NCBI GenBank assembly: GCA_030651575.1
Contig: JAUSFB010000032.1
Coordinates: 210,001 to 274,000 of the forward strand
Direction of reading: 5' to 3'
Source of the DNA: Phaeospirillum sp.
GTDB lineage: Bacteria > Pseudomonadota > Alphaproteobacteria > Rhodospirillales > Magnetospirillaceae
Length of the DNA: 64,000 nt
Shown piece by piece: positions 1 through 9,180 of the stretch. The notes under the pieces are model-generated. The model saw only the letters and a list, made by a program, of their open reading frames with translations. It searched no databases and was not told the origin of the DNA. Both the position numbers and the translations under genes were made by a program. Every line of letters begins with the position of its first letter. Position 1 is the stretch's first letter.

Positions 1-58
1 CACCGGCGAGAAGCACGAAATGTCGGTCGAATCGGCGCTGGCGCGTCTTATTGGGTAG
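1..58 (+). CDS. proS: Prolyl-tRNA synthetase, C-terminal end (partial)
   Basis: Only the last 18 codons and a TAG stop (56-58) are in the window, reading in the frame that starts at base 2. The tail ends in SALARLIG, which resembles the C-terminus of alphaproteobacterial ProS. The gene sits 9 bases upstream of lolC, and proS-lolC-lolD-dnaE is a familiar alphaproteobacterial order. The call rests more on this context than on the short peptide itself. Other aminoacyl-tRNA synthetase tails cannot be excluded from 18 residues. Confidence 0.6.
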   Translation, partial: TGEKHEMSVESALARLIG

Positions 59-67
59 GTAGACCTC

Positions 68-1312
68 ATGATCTTCGACGCGTTCGAGCGAATGGTGGCG
101 TTCCGTTATTTAAGGGCGCGTCGCAAGGAGGGCTTCATCTCGGTGATCGCCGGCTTTTCGCTGGCCGGCATCGGGCTGGGGGTGGCGACCCTGATCGTGG
201 TGATGGCGGTGATGAACGGCTTTCGCCACGAATTGCTGGGCCGCATCCTCGGCATCAACGGTCATATCGGCGTCTACGGCAACAATGGCCCCATGACCGG
301 GTTCGATCCGCTGGCGGCGTCTATCCGGGGGCTACCCGGTGTCACCAAGGTGATTCCCACCGTGGAGGGGCAGGTCTTCGCCACGTCCAACAACGGCGGA
401 ACCGGCGCCATCGTGCGCGGCGTGCGGGCCGAGGATCTGCTGACCCGGCAGATCTTCCAGAAAAATTTCCGGGGCCGGCCGGAGGAGTTCGTCGGCGATG
501 ACGCGGTGGTGATCGGGTATCGGCTGGCGGAGAAGCTGGGCCTCAAGATCGGCGACACCGTGTCGCTGATCTCGCCCAAGGGCAACGCCACCGCCTTTGG
601 CACTGTGCCGCGCATGCGCGGCTATCGGGTGGCGGGAACCTTCAATGTCGGCATGTTCGAGTATGATTCCGGCTTTGTCTTCATGCCCATGGCGGCGGCT
701 CAGACCTATTTCCGCCTGCCCGAGGCCATCACCCAGATCGAGGTGTTCGTCGAGAATCCCGACATGGTCCCCGAGACCCGCAAGGCCATCAACGACCTGA
801 CCGGCGGTAATGCCCGGATCTATGACTGGCAACAGGCCAACGCCAACTTTTTCAACGCTATCCAGGTCGAACGCAACGTCATGTTCCTGATCCTGACGCT
901 GATCATCCTGGTGGCGGCGTTCAACATCATCTCCAGCCTGATCATGCTGGTGAAAGACAAGGGCCGCGACATCGCCATCTTGCGCACCATGGGAGCGACG
1001 CGCGGCATGATACTGCGCATCTTCTTCCTGGCGGGGGCTTCGGTGGGGGTGGTCGGCACCCTGTGCGGCACCCTGCTGGGGGTATGGTTCGCCACCCATA
1101 TCGAGGCGATCCGCCAGTTCATCCAGATGATCGTCGGCCGCGAGCTGTTCGCAGCCGAGATCTATTTCCTGACCCAGTTGCCGGCGCGGGTCGAAACCGG
1201 CGAAGTGGTGACCGTGGTCCTGATGGCGCTGGGCCTGTCCTTCGCCGCCACCATCTATCCGTCGTGGCGGGCCGCCAATCTCGATCCGGTGGAGGCCCTG
1301 CGCTATGAGTAA
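68..1312 (+). CDS. lolC: Lipoprotein-releasing ABC transporter permease LolC/LolE
   Basis: Inner-membrane permease that extracts mature lipoproteins from the inner membrane and passes them to the chaperone LolA. The 414-residue protein has the family layout: a cytoplasmic start, a first membrane helix around residues 25-50 followed by MNGFRHELL, a large periplasmic domain, then three C-terminal helices (about 270-300, 315-345 and 375-400) forming the FtsX-like domain, with the typical ending PVEALRYE. No second Lol permease gene is adjacent, so it may work as a homodimer (LolF-like). The ATG at 68 follows a GGTAG-like ribosome site 9 bases after proS. Its last 8 bases overlap lolD, so the two are probably translationally coupled. 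Confidence 0.92.
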   Translation: MIFDAFERMVAFRYLRARRKEGFISVIAGFSLAGIGLGVATLIVVMAVMNGFRHELLGRILGINGHIGVYGNNGPMTGFDPLAASIRGLPGVTKVIPTVEGQVFATSNNGGTGAIVRGVRAEDLLTRQIFQKNFRGRPEEFVGDDAVVIGYRLAEKLGLKIGDTVSLISPKGNATAFGTVPRMRGYRVAGTFNVGMFEYDSGFVFMPMAAAQTYFRLPEAITQIEVFVENPDMVPETRKAINDLTGGNARIYDWQQANANFFNAIQVERNVMFLILTLIILVAAFNIISSLIMLVKDKGRDIAILRTMGATRGMILRIFFLAGASVGVVGTLCGTLLGVWFATHIEAIRQFIQMIVGRELFAAEIYFLTQLPARVETGEVVTVVLMALGLSFAATIYPSWRAANLDPVEALRYE

Positions 1313-1994
1313 CGCCAATACCGACGGCTTGCAGCTTGAACAGGTCCGGCGCAGTTTCCGCCAGGGCAAGGAGAGCCTGGACGTCCTGCGTGGTGCCGAT
1401 ATGTCGGTTCGGGGCGGCGAGATCGTCGCCTTGGTCGGACCGTCCGGCGCCGGCAAATCGACCCTGCTGCACATCGCCGGCTTGCTGGAAAAGCCGGATT
1501 CCGGCGAGGTCCGCCTTGCCGGAGAGGCCGCCGGCCGGTTGAGTGAACGCGAACGGACCCGCCTGCGGCGGCTGCATCTGGGTTTCGTCTACCAGTACCA
1601 CCATCTTTTGCCGGAATTCTCGGCGGTGGAGAACGTGGTGCTGCCGCAGATGATCGCCGGAATCGGCAAGTCCAAGGCCAAGACCCGCGCCATGGAGTTA
1701 CTGGACCGCATGGGCCTGTCCGAGCGGGCAGAGCATCGTCCCGGCCAATTGTCGGGCGGCGAGCAACAGCGTGTCGCCATCTGCCGCGCCCTGGCCAATT
1801 CCCCCCGCGTCCTGCTGGCCGACGAACCAACCGGCAATCTCGACCCCCATACCGCCGAAGGGGTGTTCGATGAGTTGATCAAGCTGGTGCGCGGCACCGG
1901 CGTCGCCGCCCTGATCGCCACCCATAACCCGGATCTGGCGCGGCGGATGGATCGCATCATCCGCCTCCAGGATGGTCTGTTGGTGGAGGGATAG
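1305..1994 (+). CDS. lolD: Lipoprotein-releasing system ATP-binding protein LolD
   Basis: ATPase partner of LolC in lipoprotein export. The 229-residue ABC protein has Walker [10 protein letters not shown] at residues 45-53, signature [15 protein letters not shown], Walker [13 protein letters not shown] and an H-loop in IATHNPDLA. The family-typical [20 protein letters not shown], with its Q-loop, is also visible. The ATG at 1305 overlaps the lolC stop, as expected for an operon. The DEPTGNLD form of Walker B is characteristic of the LolD/MacB/FtsE group. Confidence 0.95.
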   Translation: MSNANTDGLQLEQVRRSFRQGKESLDVLRGADMSVRGGEIVALVGPSGAGKSTLLHIAGLLEKPDSGEVRLAGEAAGRLSERERTRLRRLHLGFVYQYHHLLPEFSAVENVVLPQMIAGIGKSKAKTRAMELLDRMGLSERAEHRPGQLSGGEQQRVAICRALANSPRVLLADEPTGNLDPHTAEGVFDELIKLVRGTGVAALIATHNPDLARRMDRIIRLQDGLLVEG

Positions 1995-2052
1995 GGAGCC
2001 CTGCGCGCTCCGACTAGGGACAAGTTTCCAGATTTGAGCTACTGTCCGCCTT

Positions 2053-5000
2053 ATGCCGAGCCACGCCGATTTCATCCATCTCCGCGTCCACACCGCCTAT
2101 TCCTTGGCGGAAGGGGCCATCAAACTCAAAGAGCTGATCAAGCTGTGCGAGAAGGCGGCCATGCCGGCGGTGGGAATCGCCGATACCGGCAATCTGTTCG
2201 GAGCCCTGGAGTTCTCGGTCTCTTGCGCCGATGCCGGAATACAGCCCATCGTCGGCTGTCAGGTCGCGATCCGGCGCGAGGACGGCCCACCTTCCAAGGA
2301 CGGCCGGCGGCCGGAGCCGGATTCCCTGGTGCTGCTGTGCCAAAACGAAGCCGGCTACCTCAACCTGCTCAAGCTGGTGTCCAAGGCCTTCCTGGAGACC
2401 GATGCCGGCGAAACGCCGCAGATCACGCTGCACGACATCGAGACCCGCTCGGACGGTCTGATCGTGTTGACCGGCGGCCCGGCGGGACCGGTGGGACGAT
2501 TGCTGGCGGACGGGCAGGCGGATAAGGCCGAAATCGTGCTGATCCGGTTGGCCCAGGCCTTCGCCGGGCGGACCTATGTGGAGTTGATGCGCCACCAGTT
2601 GGAGGTCGAGGACCGGATCGAGCCGGCGCTGATCGATCTGGCCTACAAGCACGACCTGCCGCTGGTCGCCACCAACGAGCCGTTCTTCGCCGACCGGGGC
2701 ATGTACGAAGCCCACGACGCTCTGATCTGCATCGCGTCCGGCTCTTACGTCTCCCAGGACGAGCGCCGCCGCCTGACGCCAGAGCATTATTTCAAATCCC
2801 CGGCCGAGATGCGCGAGTTGTTCGCCGACCTGCCGGAGGCCTGCGACAACACCCTGGTGATCGCCCGGCGCTGCGCCTATATGGCGGCCAAGCGCAAACC
2901 GATTCTGCCGCCGTTCCGCATGGACGGTCTGACAGAGGCCGAAGTGCTGCGCAAGATGACCCTGGAGGGGCTGGAAAAGCGGCTGTGGAAGCATATCTTC
3001 AAGCCCGGCATGACCGATGACGAGCGCGAACACGCCGCCAAGCCTTATCGCGAACGGATCGATTTCGAGCTGAACGTCATCGAGCAGATGGGCTTTCCCG
3101 GCTACTTTCTGATCGTGTCCGACTTCATCCAGTGGTCCAAGTCCCACGATATTCCGGTGGGACCGGGCCGTGGTTCGGGCGCCGGGTCCGCGGTGGCCTG
3201 GGCGCTGACCATCACCGATCTCGACCCGTTGCGCTGGGGGCTGCTATTCGAGCGCTTCCTTAATCCCGAACGCGTCTCCATGCCCGACTTCGATATCGAC
3301 TTTTGTCAGGACCGCCGGGAAGAGACCATCCGCTATGTTCAAGACCGCTATGGCTACGGCCAGGTGGCGCAGATCATCACCTTCGGAAAGCTTCAGGCCC
3401 GCGCGGTGTTGCGCGATGTCGGCCGCGTATTGCAGATGCCCTACGGTCAGGTCGACCGCTTGTGCAAGATGGTGCCCAACAATCCGGCCAAGCCGACGAC
3501 GCTGGAGCAGGCGCTGGAGACAGAGCCGCTGCTGAAGGAGATGAAGGAGCGCGACGAAGCGGTCAGTCATCTCCTCGATCTGGCCATGAAACTGGAGGGC
3601 CTCTACCGCCACGCCTCGACCCATGCCGCCGGCGTGGTGATCGGCGACCGGCCGCTGGACGAGTTGGTTCCGCTGTACCGCGATCCGCGCTCGGACATGC
3701 CGGTGACCCAGTTCAACATGAAGTGGGTCGAGCCAGCCGGTCTGGTGAAGTTCGACTTCCTCGGCCTCAAGACCCTGACGGTGATGATCACCGCCGTCAA
3801 ACTCATCAAGAAGATCAAGGGGATCGACATCGACCTGTCGGCCATTCCCCTGGACGACACCAAATCCTACGAGCTGCTGTCGCGCGGCGATGCCGCCGGG
3901 GTGTTCCAGTTGGAAAGCTCGGGCATGCGCGACGTGCTGCGCAAGATGGGACCCAACCGGCTGGAGGATCTGATCGCGGTGGTGGCCTTGTACCGCCCCG
4001 GTCCCATGGACCAGATCCCGCGCTACATCGCCTGTAAACACGGCAAGGAAGAGCCGGATTACATGCATCCGCTGCTGGAACCGATCCTGAAGGAGACCTT
4101 CGGGATCATGGTCTATCAGGAGCAGGTGATGCAGATCGCCCAGGTGCTGTCCGGCTATAGCCTGGGCGGCGCCGACCTGTTGCGCCGCGCCATGGGCAAG
4201 AAGGACAAGGACGAGATGGATCGTCAGCGCAAGTCCTTCGTCGATGGCTCTGTGGCGCGTGGCGTCGATGGCGAGCAGGCCTCCATGATCTTCGACAAGG
4301 TGGCCAAGTTCGCCGAATACGGCTTCAACAAGTCGCACGCCGCCGCCTACGCCTTGATCGCCTATCAGACAGCATGGTTGAAGGCCAATCATCCCGCCGA
4401 GTTCATGGCCGCCACCATGACCTATGAAAAGGGCAATACCGACAAGCTGAATTCCTTCCGCCAGGAGCTGGACCGGCTGGGAATCAAGCTGTTGCCGCCC
4501 GATATCAATGCGTCCAGACCCGAATTCACAGTAGAGGTGCTGCCCGATGGCGCCCATTCCGTGCGTTACGCCCTGGCGGCGCTGAAGAATGTGGGTGAGG
4601 CAGCCATGACATCACTGGTCGAGGAGCGGGAACGGGGCGGACGCTTCAAGGATATGGGCGACTTCGCCGCCCGCATGGACGCGCGCGTGCTTAACCGCCG
4701 TCAGTTGGAAAACATGATCAAGGCCGGCGTATTCGATTCGGTGGATAAGAATCGGGGGCGGCTGTTCAAGAATGCCGACACGGTTACCCGTTATGCCGCT
4801 CAGGCGGCCGGAGATCGCGCCTCCAGCCAGCTGAGTTTGCTGGGCGGCTCCAACGCGCCGACCCTAAAGCTGGAAAACGCCCCCGATTGGTCGCCGCACG
4901 AGAAGCTTAACCACGAATTCGATGCCGTGGGTTTTTACCTGTCGGCCCACCCGCTTGACGCTTACGCCAAGAGCATGAAGCGGCTCAATGTCCTGAAAAT

Positions 5001-5523
5001 TGCGGAACTGCCGCGCCATCTTCAGGCCGGCGGCAAGGGAAGGGTGAAACTGGCCGGGTCACTGATGTCCAAGCAGGAACGGGTATCGGCCAAGGGCTCA
5101 CGCTACGCCTTCTTGCAATTCTCGGATGCCTCGGGGATGTTCGAGGTGACTTGCTTTTCCGAAATTCTGGCGGTGTCGCGGGACTTGCTCGATGCCGGCG
5201 GGCCGCTGCTGATCACCGTGGACGCCAAGCTGGAGGAAGAGCAACTGCGCCTGACCTGCCAGCACATCGCTTCGCTGGATCAAGAAGCCGCCAAGGCCGC
5301 CGCCGGAATCCGGGTTATCATCGAGTCCGACAGCCCGATCCAAGATCTACATGGTTTGATCAGCGGGGAGGCGAGGGGGCGCAATCGTATCGCCATCGTC
5401 GCCCGGATCGGCGGGCGCGAGGTCGAGTTGGGCCTGGGCCAGAAAAACGCCATCGCCATCACCCCGAAATTCATGAGCGCCCTGCGCTCGATTCCCGGCA
5501 TCGCCGAGGTCGAGGAGATTTAG
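2053..5523 (+). CDS. dnaE: DNA polymerase III alpha subunit
   Basis: Replicative polymerase catalytic subunit. The 1156 residues match the usual DnaE1 length. The N-terminal PHP domain starts with FIHLRVHTAYSL (residues 7-18). The palm carries the catalytic motif PDFDIDFCQDRRE at about 411-423 and the upstream glycine-rich GPGRGSGAGSAV. GRYFRHASTHAAGV-type fingers motifs are present, here as LYRHASTHAAGVVIG. A C-terminal OB fold begins near residue 995 (GRVKLAGSLMSKQ). A clear Shine-Dalgarno is not obvious before the ATG at 2053. It lies 58 bases after lolD in the same direction, so it may share its transcript. The 3' end abuts an AT-rich foreign-looking gene on the other strand. Confidence 0.97.
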   Translation: MPSHADFIHLRVHTAYSLAEGAIKLKELIKLCEKAAMPAVGIADTGNLFGALEFSVSCADAGIQPIVGCQVAIRREDGPPSKDGRRPEPDSLVLLCQNEAGYLNLLKLVSKAFLETDAGETPQITLHDIETRSDGLIVLTGGPAGPVGRLLADGQADKAEIVLIRLAQAFAGRTYVELMRHQLEVEDRIEPALIDLAYKHDLPLVATNEPFFADRGMYEAHDALICIASGSYVSQDERRRLTPEHYFKSPAEMRELFADLPEACDNTLVIARRCAYMAAKRKPILPPFRMDGLTEAEVLRKMTLEGLEKRLWKHIFKPGMTDDEREHAAKPYRERIDFELNVIEQMGFPGYFLIVSDFIQWSKSHDIPVGPGRGSGAGSAVAWALTITDLDPLRWGLLFERFLNPERVSMPDFDIDFCQDRREETIRYVQDRYGYGQVAQIITFGKLQARAVLRDVGRVLQMPYGQVDRLCKMVPNNPAKPTTLEQALETEPLLKEMKERDEAVSHLLDLAMKLEGLYRHASTHAAGVVIGDRPLDELVPLYRDPRSDMPVTQFNMKWVEPAGLVKFDFLGLKTLTVMITAVKLIKKIKGIDIDLSAIPLDDTKSYELLSRGDAAGVFQLESSGMRDVLRKMGPNRLEDLIAVVALYRPGPMDQIPRYIACKHGKEEPDYMHPLLEPILKETFGIMVYQEQVMQIAQVLSGYSLGGADLLRRAMGKKDKDEMDRQRKSFVDGSVARGVDGEQASMIFDKVAKFAEYGFNKSHAAAYALIAYQTAWLKANHPAEFMAATMTYEKGNTDKLNSFRQELDRLGIKLLPPDINASRPEFTVEVLPDGAHSVRYALAALKNVGEAAMTSLVEERERGGRFKDMGDFAARMDARVLNRRQLENMIKAGVFDSVDKNRGRLFKNADTVTRYAAQAAGDRASSQLSLLGGSNAPTLKLENAPDWSPHEKLNHEFDAVGFYLSAHPLDAYAKSMKRLNVLKIAELPRHLQAGGKGRVKLAGSLMSKQERVSAKGSRYAFLQFSDASGMFEVTCFSEILAVSRDLLDAGGPLLITVDAKLEEEQLRLTCQHIASLDQEAAKAAAGIRVIIESDSPIQDLHGLISGEARGRNRIAIVARIGGREVELGLGQKNAIAITPKFMSALRSIPGIAEVEEI

Positions 5524-5524
5524 C

Positions 5525-5537
5525 CCTCGTCGCGAGG
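5525..5537 (+). terminator. Short hairpin after dnaE
   Basis: A perfect 5-bp stem, CCTCG-TCG-CGAGG, begins two bases after the dnaE stop. No T-run follows directly, so it is at best a weak or Rho-assisted terminator between the convergent dnaE and methyltransferase-like genes. Confidence 0.25.
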
Positions 5538-5560
5538 TGAGCCAATTTAGAAGCGCGTTC

Positions 5561-6406
5561 TTAATGCATATTCCTCGCAACAATCACCGATCCAATAGTT
5601 CCGGCATCGTCCAGCGATCCGCAGATATCGGAAATAATCAGATCAACATCAATGAGACATGATTTCTGCGCCGCGATTAACTTTGAAAAGAAATCAGTAT
5701 TAAACTTCTGTTCAGAAACAACCCTTCGAACAAGTGACTGTAGATCCGTGTTTTCCGGCTGGATCTGAAACCCAATGGGCTCACAAAACACACACGTCAC
5801 CGCACCCTCGATGGAACTGATCGATTCAAAAAAACTAAATGGAAACGGTTGGACAAACATCGCTGACCACGATGTAAACATTAGTATATTGCTGAATTCA
5901 GAAATGTGAGAAAAATCAGGATTATTAAAATCAAATGGTACGGATGCAATGTTCATTGCTGGCTCAAGCTTTGAAAGCCTGTTGCACATATCCCTACCAG
6001 AAGTCGTTGGCTCCGCAGCGATGTACCTTGCTTCAGATGGGCCTCCATTCAGATATATATCAAATAATTGCTTTCCATATCCAGATCCAAGCTCGATTAT
6101 ACAATCTCTATTTTTTGAGAAGTCGGCAAGCATCAAAGACATTGAAAAATTATGGTATTTAGATAGCACAATCTCCTTGCCAAAGCTGATTGAATGAACT
6201 CGCTTCATTAAGCTGTCGATGGCATCATCAGTAACACTAGAAAGTTCATTGCCTTCATCTGCTTTATTGCCACTTGCCGCCGCCTCAAACAGGCGCAGAG
6301 CCCTGTGCAGATTTTTTTCTTCATTAAGTATCTTATCAAATAACAGCGCCCTTGATGCCCAGCTTTTCTCATAAAAACTGATCCACGCATCGTCTGCATC
6401 TTCCAT
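5561..6406 (-). CDS. AT-rich orphan gene, SAM-methyltransferase-like fold
   Basis: This 281-residue protein has one recognisable element, a Rossmann motif I-like segment CIIELGSGYGKQ at residues 102-113, followed about 25 residues later by the acidic AAEPTTSGRD. Together they suggest a class I SAM-dependent methyltransferase. Substrate is unknown. No secretion signal or membrane segment is seen. I place the start at the ATG at 6404-6406 because GGCGGGGGGATAAA, a strong ribosome site, precedes it. A longer frame up to 6541 exists but runs into GC-rich, unrelated-looking sequence. The gene is strikingly AT-rich compared with every neighbour, sits next to a decayed regulator fragment and 480 bases from a tRNA-Ser, and is probably horizontally acquired. 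Confidence 0.55.
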   Translation of the reverse strand: MEDADDAWISFYEKSWASRALLFDKILNEEKNLHRALRLFEAAASGNKADEGNELSSVTDDAIDSLMKRVHSISFGKEIVLSKYHNFSMSLMLADFSKNRDCIIELGSGYGKQLFDIYLNGGPSEARYIAAEPTTSGRDMCNRLSKLEPAMNIASVPFDFNNPDFSHISEFSNILMFTSWSAMFVQPFPFSFFESISSIEGAVTCVFCEPIGFQIQPENTDLQSLVRRVVSEQKFNTDFFSKLIAAQKSCLIDVDLIISDICGSLDDAGTIGSVIVARNMH

Positions 6407-6670
6407 TTTATCCCCCCGCCCTGAAAGCCTCATGATTTGATGCATGAAGGAGGCGGTGAAGGCAAGCAACAGCAGCCGGATGGGGGCGGCCGGCACGGAT
6501 AAATCAGCATCAAGGATCATCGTTCGGATCATGTTCCCCATTCGCGGACCAGCACCACCAGGGTGTCTGCCCCGCTGTTCGCCGAATAGGTGGGGTTGAT
6601 CGTCGAAGCGGTCTGGTGATGCTGACAGCGTGGAACTGCATCGATGACGGGTGTTCGGACTGACCCAGGG
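6407..6670. other. Gene-poor segment between orphan gene and regulator fragment
   Basis: No convincing intact gene is visible. GC content returns to the chromosomal level here. On the minus strand, one short reading frame ends at 6529 (tail GADTLVVLVREWGT) and overlaps by four bases (ATGA) the ATG at 6532 that opens the upstream extension of the orphan gene. This has the look of two broken coding fragments, but I do not recognise the family. It probably marks decayed sequence at an insertion junction. Confidence 0.35.
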
Positions 6671-6871
6671 AGCCGACAGCTAGTCGATGTGTTGGTGTCC
6701 CGATTGCGGCGAAAATTCTCGGATTCGAATTTCACCGTTCCCATCAAGTCGGTGCGTAATGTCGGCTATGTTCTTCCCAAGCCCGCCACCATGGTCGGCA
6801 GCGCCAAGGAATACGTTGACTCCTGCCCCGCAGGAATGAATTGCGGCAAGCTTGCGTCGGAATGGACTTGA
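6671..6871 (+). pseudogene. Remnant of an OmpR-type response regulator (C-terminal winged helix)
   Basis: The frame reads RQLVDVLVSRLRRKF, then VPIKSVRNVGYVLPK. This is the end of the OmpR/PhoB winged-helix DNA-binding domain: recognition helix with V-RLRRK, then the hairpin with R-VGYVL. The receiver domain and the first half of the effector domain are missing, and the frame continues with unrelated residues to a stop at 6871. It is therefore a decayed 3' fragment. It lies beside the AT-rich orphan gene and just before tRNA-Ser, which fits a region disrupted by insertion and deletion. Confidence 0.6.
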
Positions 6872-6888
6872 CGATCTCGTGGCATAAT

Positions 6889-6976
6889 TGGCGGATGGGG
6901 TAGGATTCGAACCCACGGAGGCTTGCGCCCCTCCGGTTTTCAAGACCGGTGCAATAGACCACTCTGCCACCCATCC
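6889..6976 (-). tRNA. tRNA-Ser (anticodon UGA)
   Basis: On the minus strand the acceptor arms GGATGGG and CCCATCC pair over 7 bp, followed by discriminator G and an encoded CCA. The anticodon loop CTTGAAA between CCGGT and ACCGG gives anticodon TGA (serine). A long variable arm (GGAGG-GGCGCAAG-CCTCC) is typical of class II tRNAs, and the T-loop contains GGGTTCGAATCC. The gene borders a disrupted, partly AT-rich region. Its 5' end plus 10 upstream bases recur near 25.7 kb. Confidence 0.97.
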
Positions 6977-7106
6977 CGCCGTATGAATCACTGAACCAAC
7001 ACCGAAGTTCCCGGCGAATGTCCGATGACGTGGCAGATTTACCCCACCATGAACGGCTGTGCAATGGGGCAGGTGGCGTCAGATCGTCTCGCATGTCGCC
7101 AGTCCG

Positions 7107-7247
7107 TCAGGCGTGCCTAGCTTCCAGGGCCTGCTGGACCGCCCGTTCAACCAGGGCCTTGGGGGCGGTGAAGAGTGTGAAGCCGTGGAACGCGAGAATC
7201 ATACTGACCGCGTAGGCGAGGTCGAGAGGAATCGTATTGGTTTGCAT
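7107..7247 (-). CDS. Small hydrophobic protein, unknown function
   Basis: A 46-residue protein, beginning MQTNTIPLDLAYAVSM and with a hydrophobic central stretch (LAYAVSMILAFHGFTLF). It may be a single-pass or peripheral membrane peptide. The ATG at 7245-7247 follows a good ribosome site (GAGGAGAAG, 6 bases away), and a GATAAT -10-like element lies about 50 bases upstream (7294-7299, minus strand). These two signals are the reason for calling it despite its size. I do not recognise the family. It is transcribed away from rsmC. Confidence 0.5.
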   Translation of the reverse strand: MQTNTIPLDLAYAVSMILAFHGFTLFTAPKALVERAVQQALEARHA

Positions 7248-7395
7248 GAGACTTCTCCTCAAGCACACTGGCGAGCTTTCAGCCCATGCGGACATTATCG
7301 CGCAGGATGGTAAAGAAGTGGTTTCCCACCAATATTTAGAATCCCACCGCCCTTGAGTCGACGTTGTCGGCTCGCCATGCTACATCCTGGCCCCC

Positions 7396-8460
7396 ATGAG
7401 CCAATCAGAACACATACGGGCGCTGATCCTGCCTTTCGAAAGGGATCTGCTGCCCCTGCCGGAGCGTTGTTTTCTCATTCGGGCCGAGGCCTCCGAGGTG
7501 TTGGACCACGAGTGGCGCGCCCGGCTGGTCTGCGAACAAAGCTTCAAGCCAGCGGCCGACCGGCTGCGCAAGGCAGGATTCCAGGTGGTCGACCGCCTGA
7601 CCGGCGAGTTTCCCGCCGGGTTGTGTCTGCTGACCAAGCACAAGGCGGAAAATCGGGCCAATATCGCCCGCGCATGGTCCCTGCTGGCGCCCGGCGGTCT
7701 GCTGGTATGCAGCGGCGCCAATGCGTTGGGGGCGGGAAGCATCGAACGGGAGGTCGAGCGCACCTTCAGCCTCGACGGCCATCTGTCCAAGCACCAGGCC
7801 CGGACCTTCTGGCTGACTCGCCCCATCGACGATGCCGCCCCCCCACCGGCCATCCTGACGGATTGGCTGACGGCGGGCGGACCGCAACCGGTGGGGGACA
7901 GCGGCTTTGTCGCCCGTGCCGGCTGCTTCAGCACGGATCACGTCGATACGGGGTCTCGGATTCTGGCGGAGTGCTTCCCCGACGGGATCGCCGGCCGGGT
8001 GGCCGATCTCGGGGCCGGCTGGGGCTATCTTGGTATCCGTCTGCTGGAGCATTTTCCGGCCATCACCGGCTTGGACCTCTTCGAGGCGGAAGCGCTGGCG
8101 CTGGCCGACGCCAAAACCAATGTCGAGACCCTGACGCCGCAAGCCGCCGGACTTGTCCGCTATCACTGGCGCGACGTCTGCGCCGGCCTGCCCGAGGTCT
8201 CGCCTCCCGATGTGCTGCCCTATGACTGGATCATCAGCAATCCGCCTTTCCATGACGGCCGCCGCGCCGACCCGGCCATTGGTCAGGCTTTCATCACCAG
8301 CGCCTGGAAAGCCATTCGCCGTCGGGGCAAGTTCTTGCTGGTCGCCAACCAGAATCTCCCCTACGAGGCGGAATTACGGCGGCGCTTTCGCATTGTCGAA
8401 CAGATCCGGGTGGACGAAGGCTTCAAAGTCTATCTCTCCACAAACCGCCATGATCGGTGA
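7396..8460 (+). CDS. rsmC: 16S rRNA (guanine1207-N2)-methyltransferase-like protein RsmC
   Basis: Two-lobed methyltransferase that modifies 16S rRNA helix 34 in the 30S subunit, by family. The N-terminal half is a degenerate Rossmann lobe. The C-terminal half has motif I VADLGAGWGYLG (about residue 201) and the catalytic/substrate motif ISNPPFHDG (about 279-287), the hallmark of RsmC and other N2-guanine or N6-adenine methyltransferases. Length (354) fits RsmC. It is followed 6 bases later by rsuA, a second 16S rRNA modification gene, which supports the call. RlmG is a related alternative. Confidence 0.85.
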   Translation: MSQSEHIRALILPFERDLLPLPERCFLIRAEASEVLDHEWRARLVCEQSFKPAADRLRKAGFQVVDRLTGEFPAGLCLLTKHKAENRANIARAWSLLAPGGLLVCSGANALGAGSIEREVERTFSLDGHLSKHQARTFWLTRPIDDAAPPPAILTDWLTAGGPQPVGDSGFVARAGCFSTDHVDTGSRILAECFPDGIAGRVADLGAGWGYLGIRLLEHFPAITGLDLFEAEALALADAKTNVETLTPQAAGLVRYHWRDVCAGLPEVSPPDVLPYDWIISNPPFHDGRRADPAIGQAFITSAWKAIRRRGKFLLVANQNLPYEAELRRRFRIVEQIRVDEGFKVYLSTNRHDR

Positions 8461-8466
8461 GACGCC

Positions 8467-9180
8467 ATGAGACTGGTCCGCCTCATCGCCAATCTGGGCT
8501 ATGCCAGCCAGAAGGAAGTCCGCGGCATGATCCGCGACGGCCGCCTGACCTCGGCGGATGGCGCGATCCTGACCGCCGAGTCCCGGCCGGATCATACCCA
8601 GATCAGACTGGACGGCGAAGGGCTGGACCCGGCCCCCGGCATGGTCTTGATGCTGCACAAGCCGTTTGGCTACACCTGCTCGACCTCCGATCCCGGTCGG
8701 GTGATCTACGAGTTGCTGCCCGAGCGTTTTGGTCGCCGCAATCCGGTGTTGGCTCCGGTGGGGCGGCTTGACCGCGACAGCACCGGACTATTGTTGATGA
8801 CCGATGACGGACCGCTGTTGCACCGGATCACCGCGCCGCGAAGCCATGTCCCCAAGACCTACGAAGCGACTCTGGCCCGGCCATTGACCGGAGACGAAGC
8901 CGAAATCTTCGCCAGCGGCACTTTGATGCTTCGCTCGGAAACCACTCCCTTGGCGCCGGCGGTCTTGGTCGCGACCGAGCCTTGCAAGGCAAGGATCACC
9001 ATTGTCGAGGGGCGTTACCATCAGATCAAGCGCATGTTCGCCGCCGTAGGCAATCATGTGGAGCAATTGCATCGCTGCACGGTGGGAGGTCTTGGCCTGG
9101 GGGATTTGGCCCCAGGCAAATGGCGCCTGCTGACGCCCGCCGATCTTGCCGGGCTCTTTGAGGAAAGTGAGCGTGCGTGA
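8467..9180 (+). CDS. rsuA: Pseudouridine synthase of the RsuA family
   Basis: Converts a uridine of rRNA to pseudouridine; in E. coli, RsuA targets U516 of 16S rRNA. An S4-like N-terminal domain (residues 1-60, LIANLGYASQKEVRGMIRDG) precedes the catalytic domain, which carries the motif GRLDRDSTGLLL with the nucleophilic aspartate at residue 102. The C-terminal EGRYHQIKRMFAAVGNHVEQLHR block is also typical. At 237 residues it is close to RsuA. RluE/RluF-type specificity cannot be excluded. It is in an operon with rsmC, and its TGA overlaps the next ATG by one base. Confidence 0.85.
   Translation: MRLVRLIANLGYASQKEVRGMIRDGRLTSADGAILTAESRPDHTQIRLDGEGLDPAPGMVLMLHKPFGYTCSTSDPGRVIYELLPERFGRRNPVLAPVGRLDRDSTGLLLMTDDGPLLHRITAPRSHVPKTYEATLARPLTGDEAEIFASGTLMLRSETTPLAPAVLVATEPCKARITIVEGRYHQIKRMFAAVGNHVEQLHRCTVGGLGLGDLAPGKWRLLTPADLAGLFEESERA

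Noticed and set aside
3244-4557. 437-codon minus-strand frame inside dnaE
   Set aside because: Antisense shadow rich in His, Gln and Leu; dnaE motifs run through the whole region in the sense frame.
6529-6747. Minus-strand frame ending GADTLVVLVREWGT
   Set aside because: No family recognised and the upstream half is antisense to the response-regulator fragment. Kept only as a note in the gene-poor segment.
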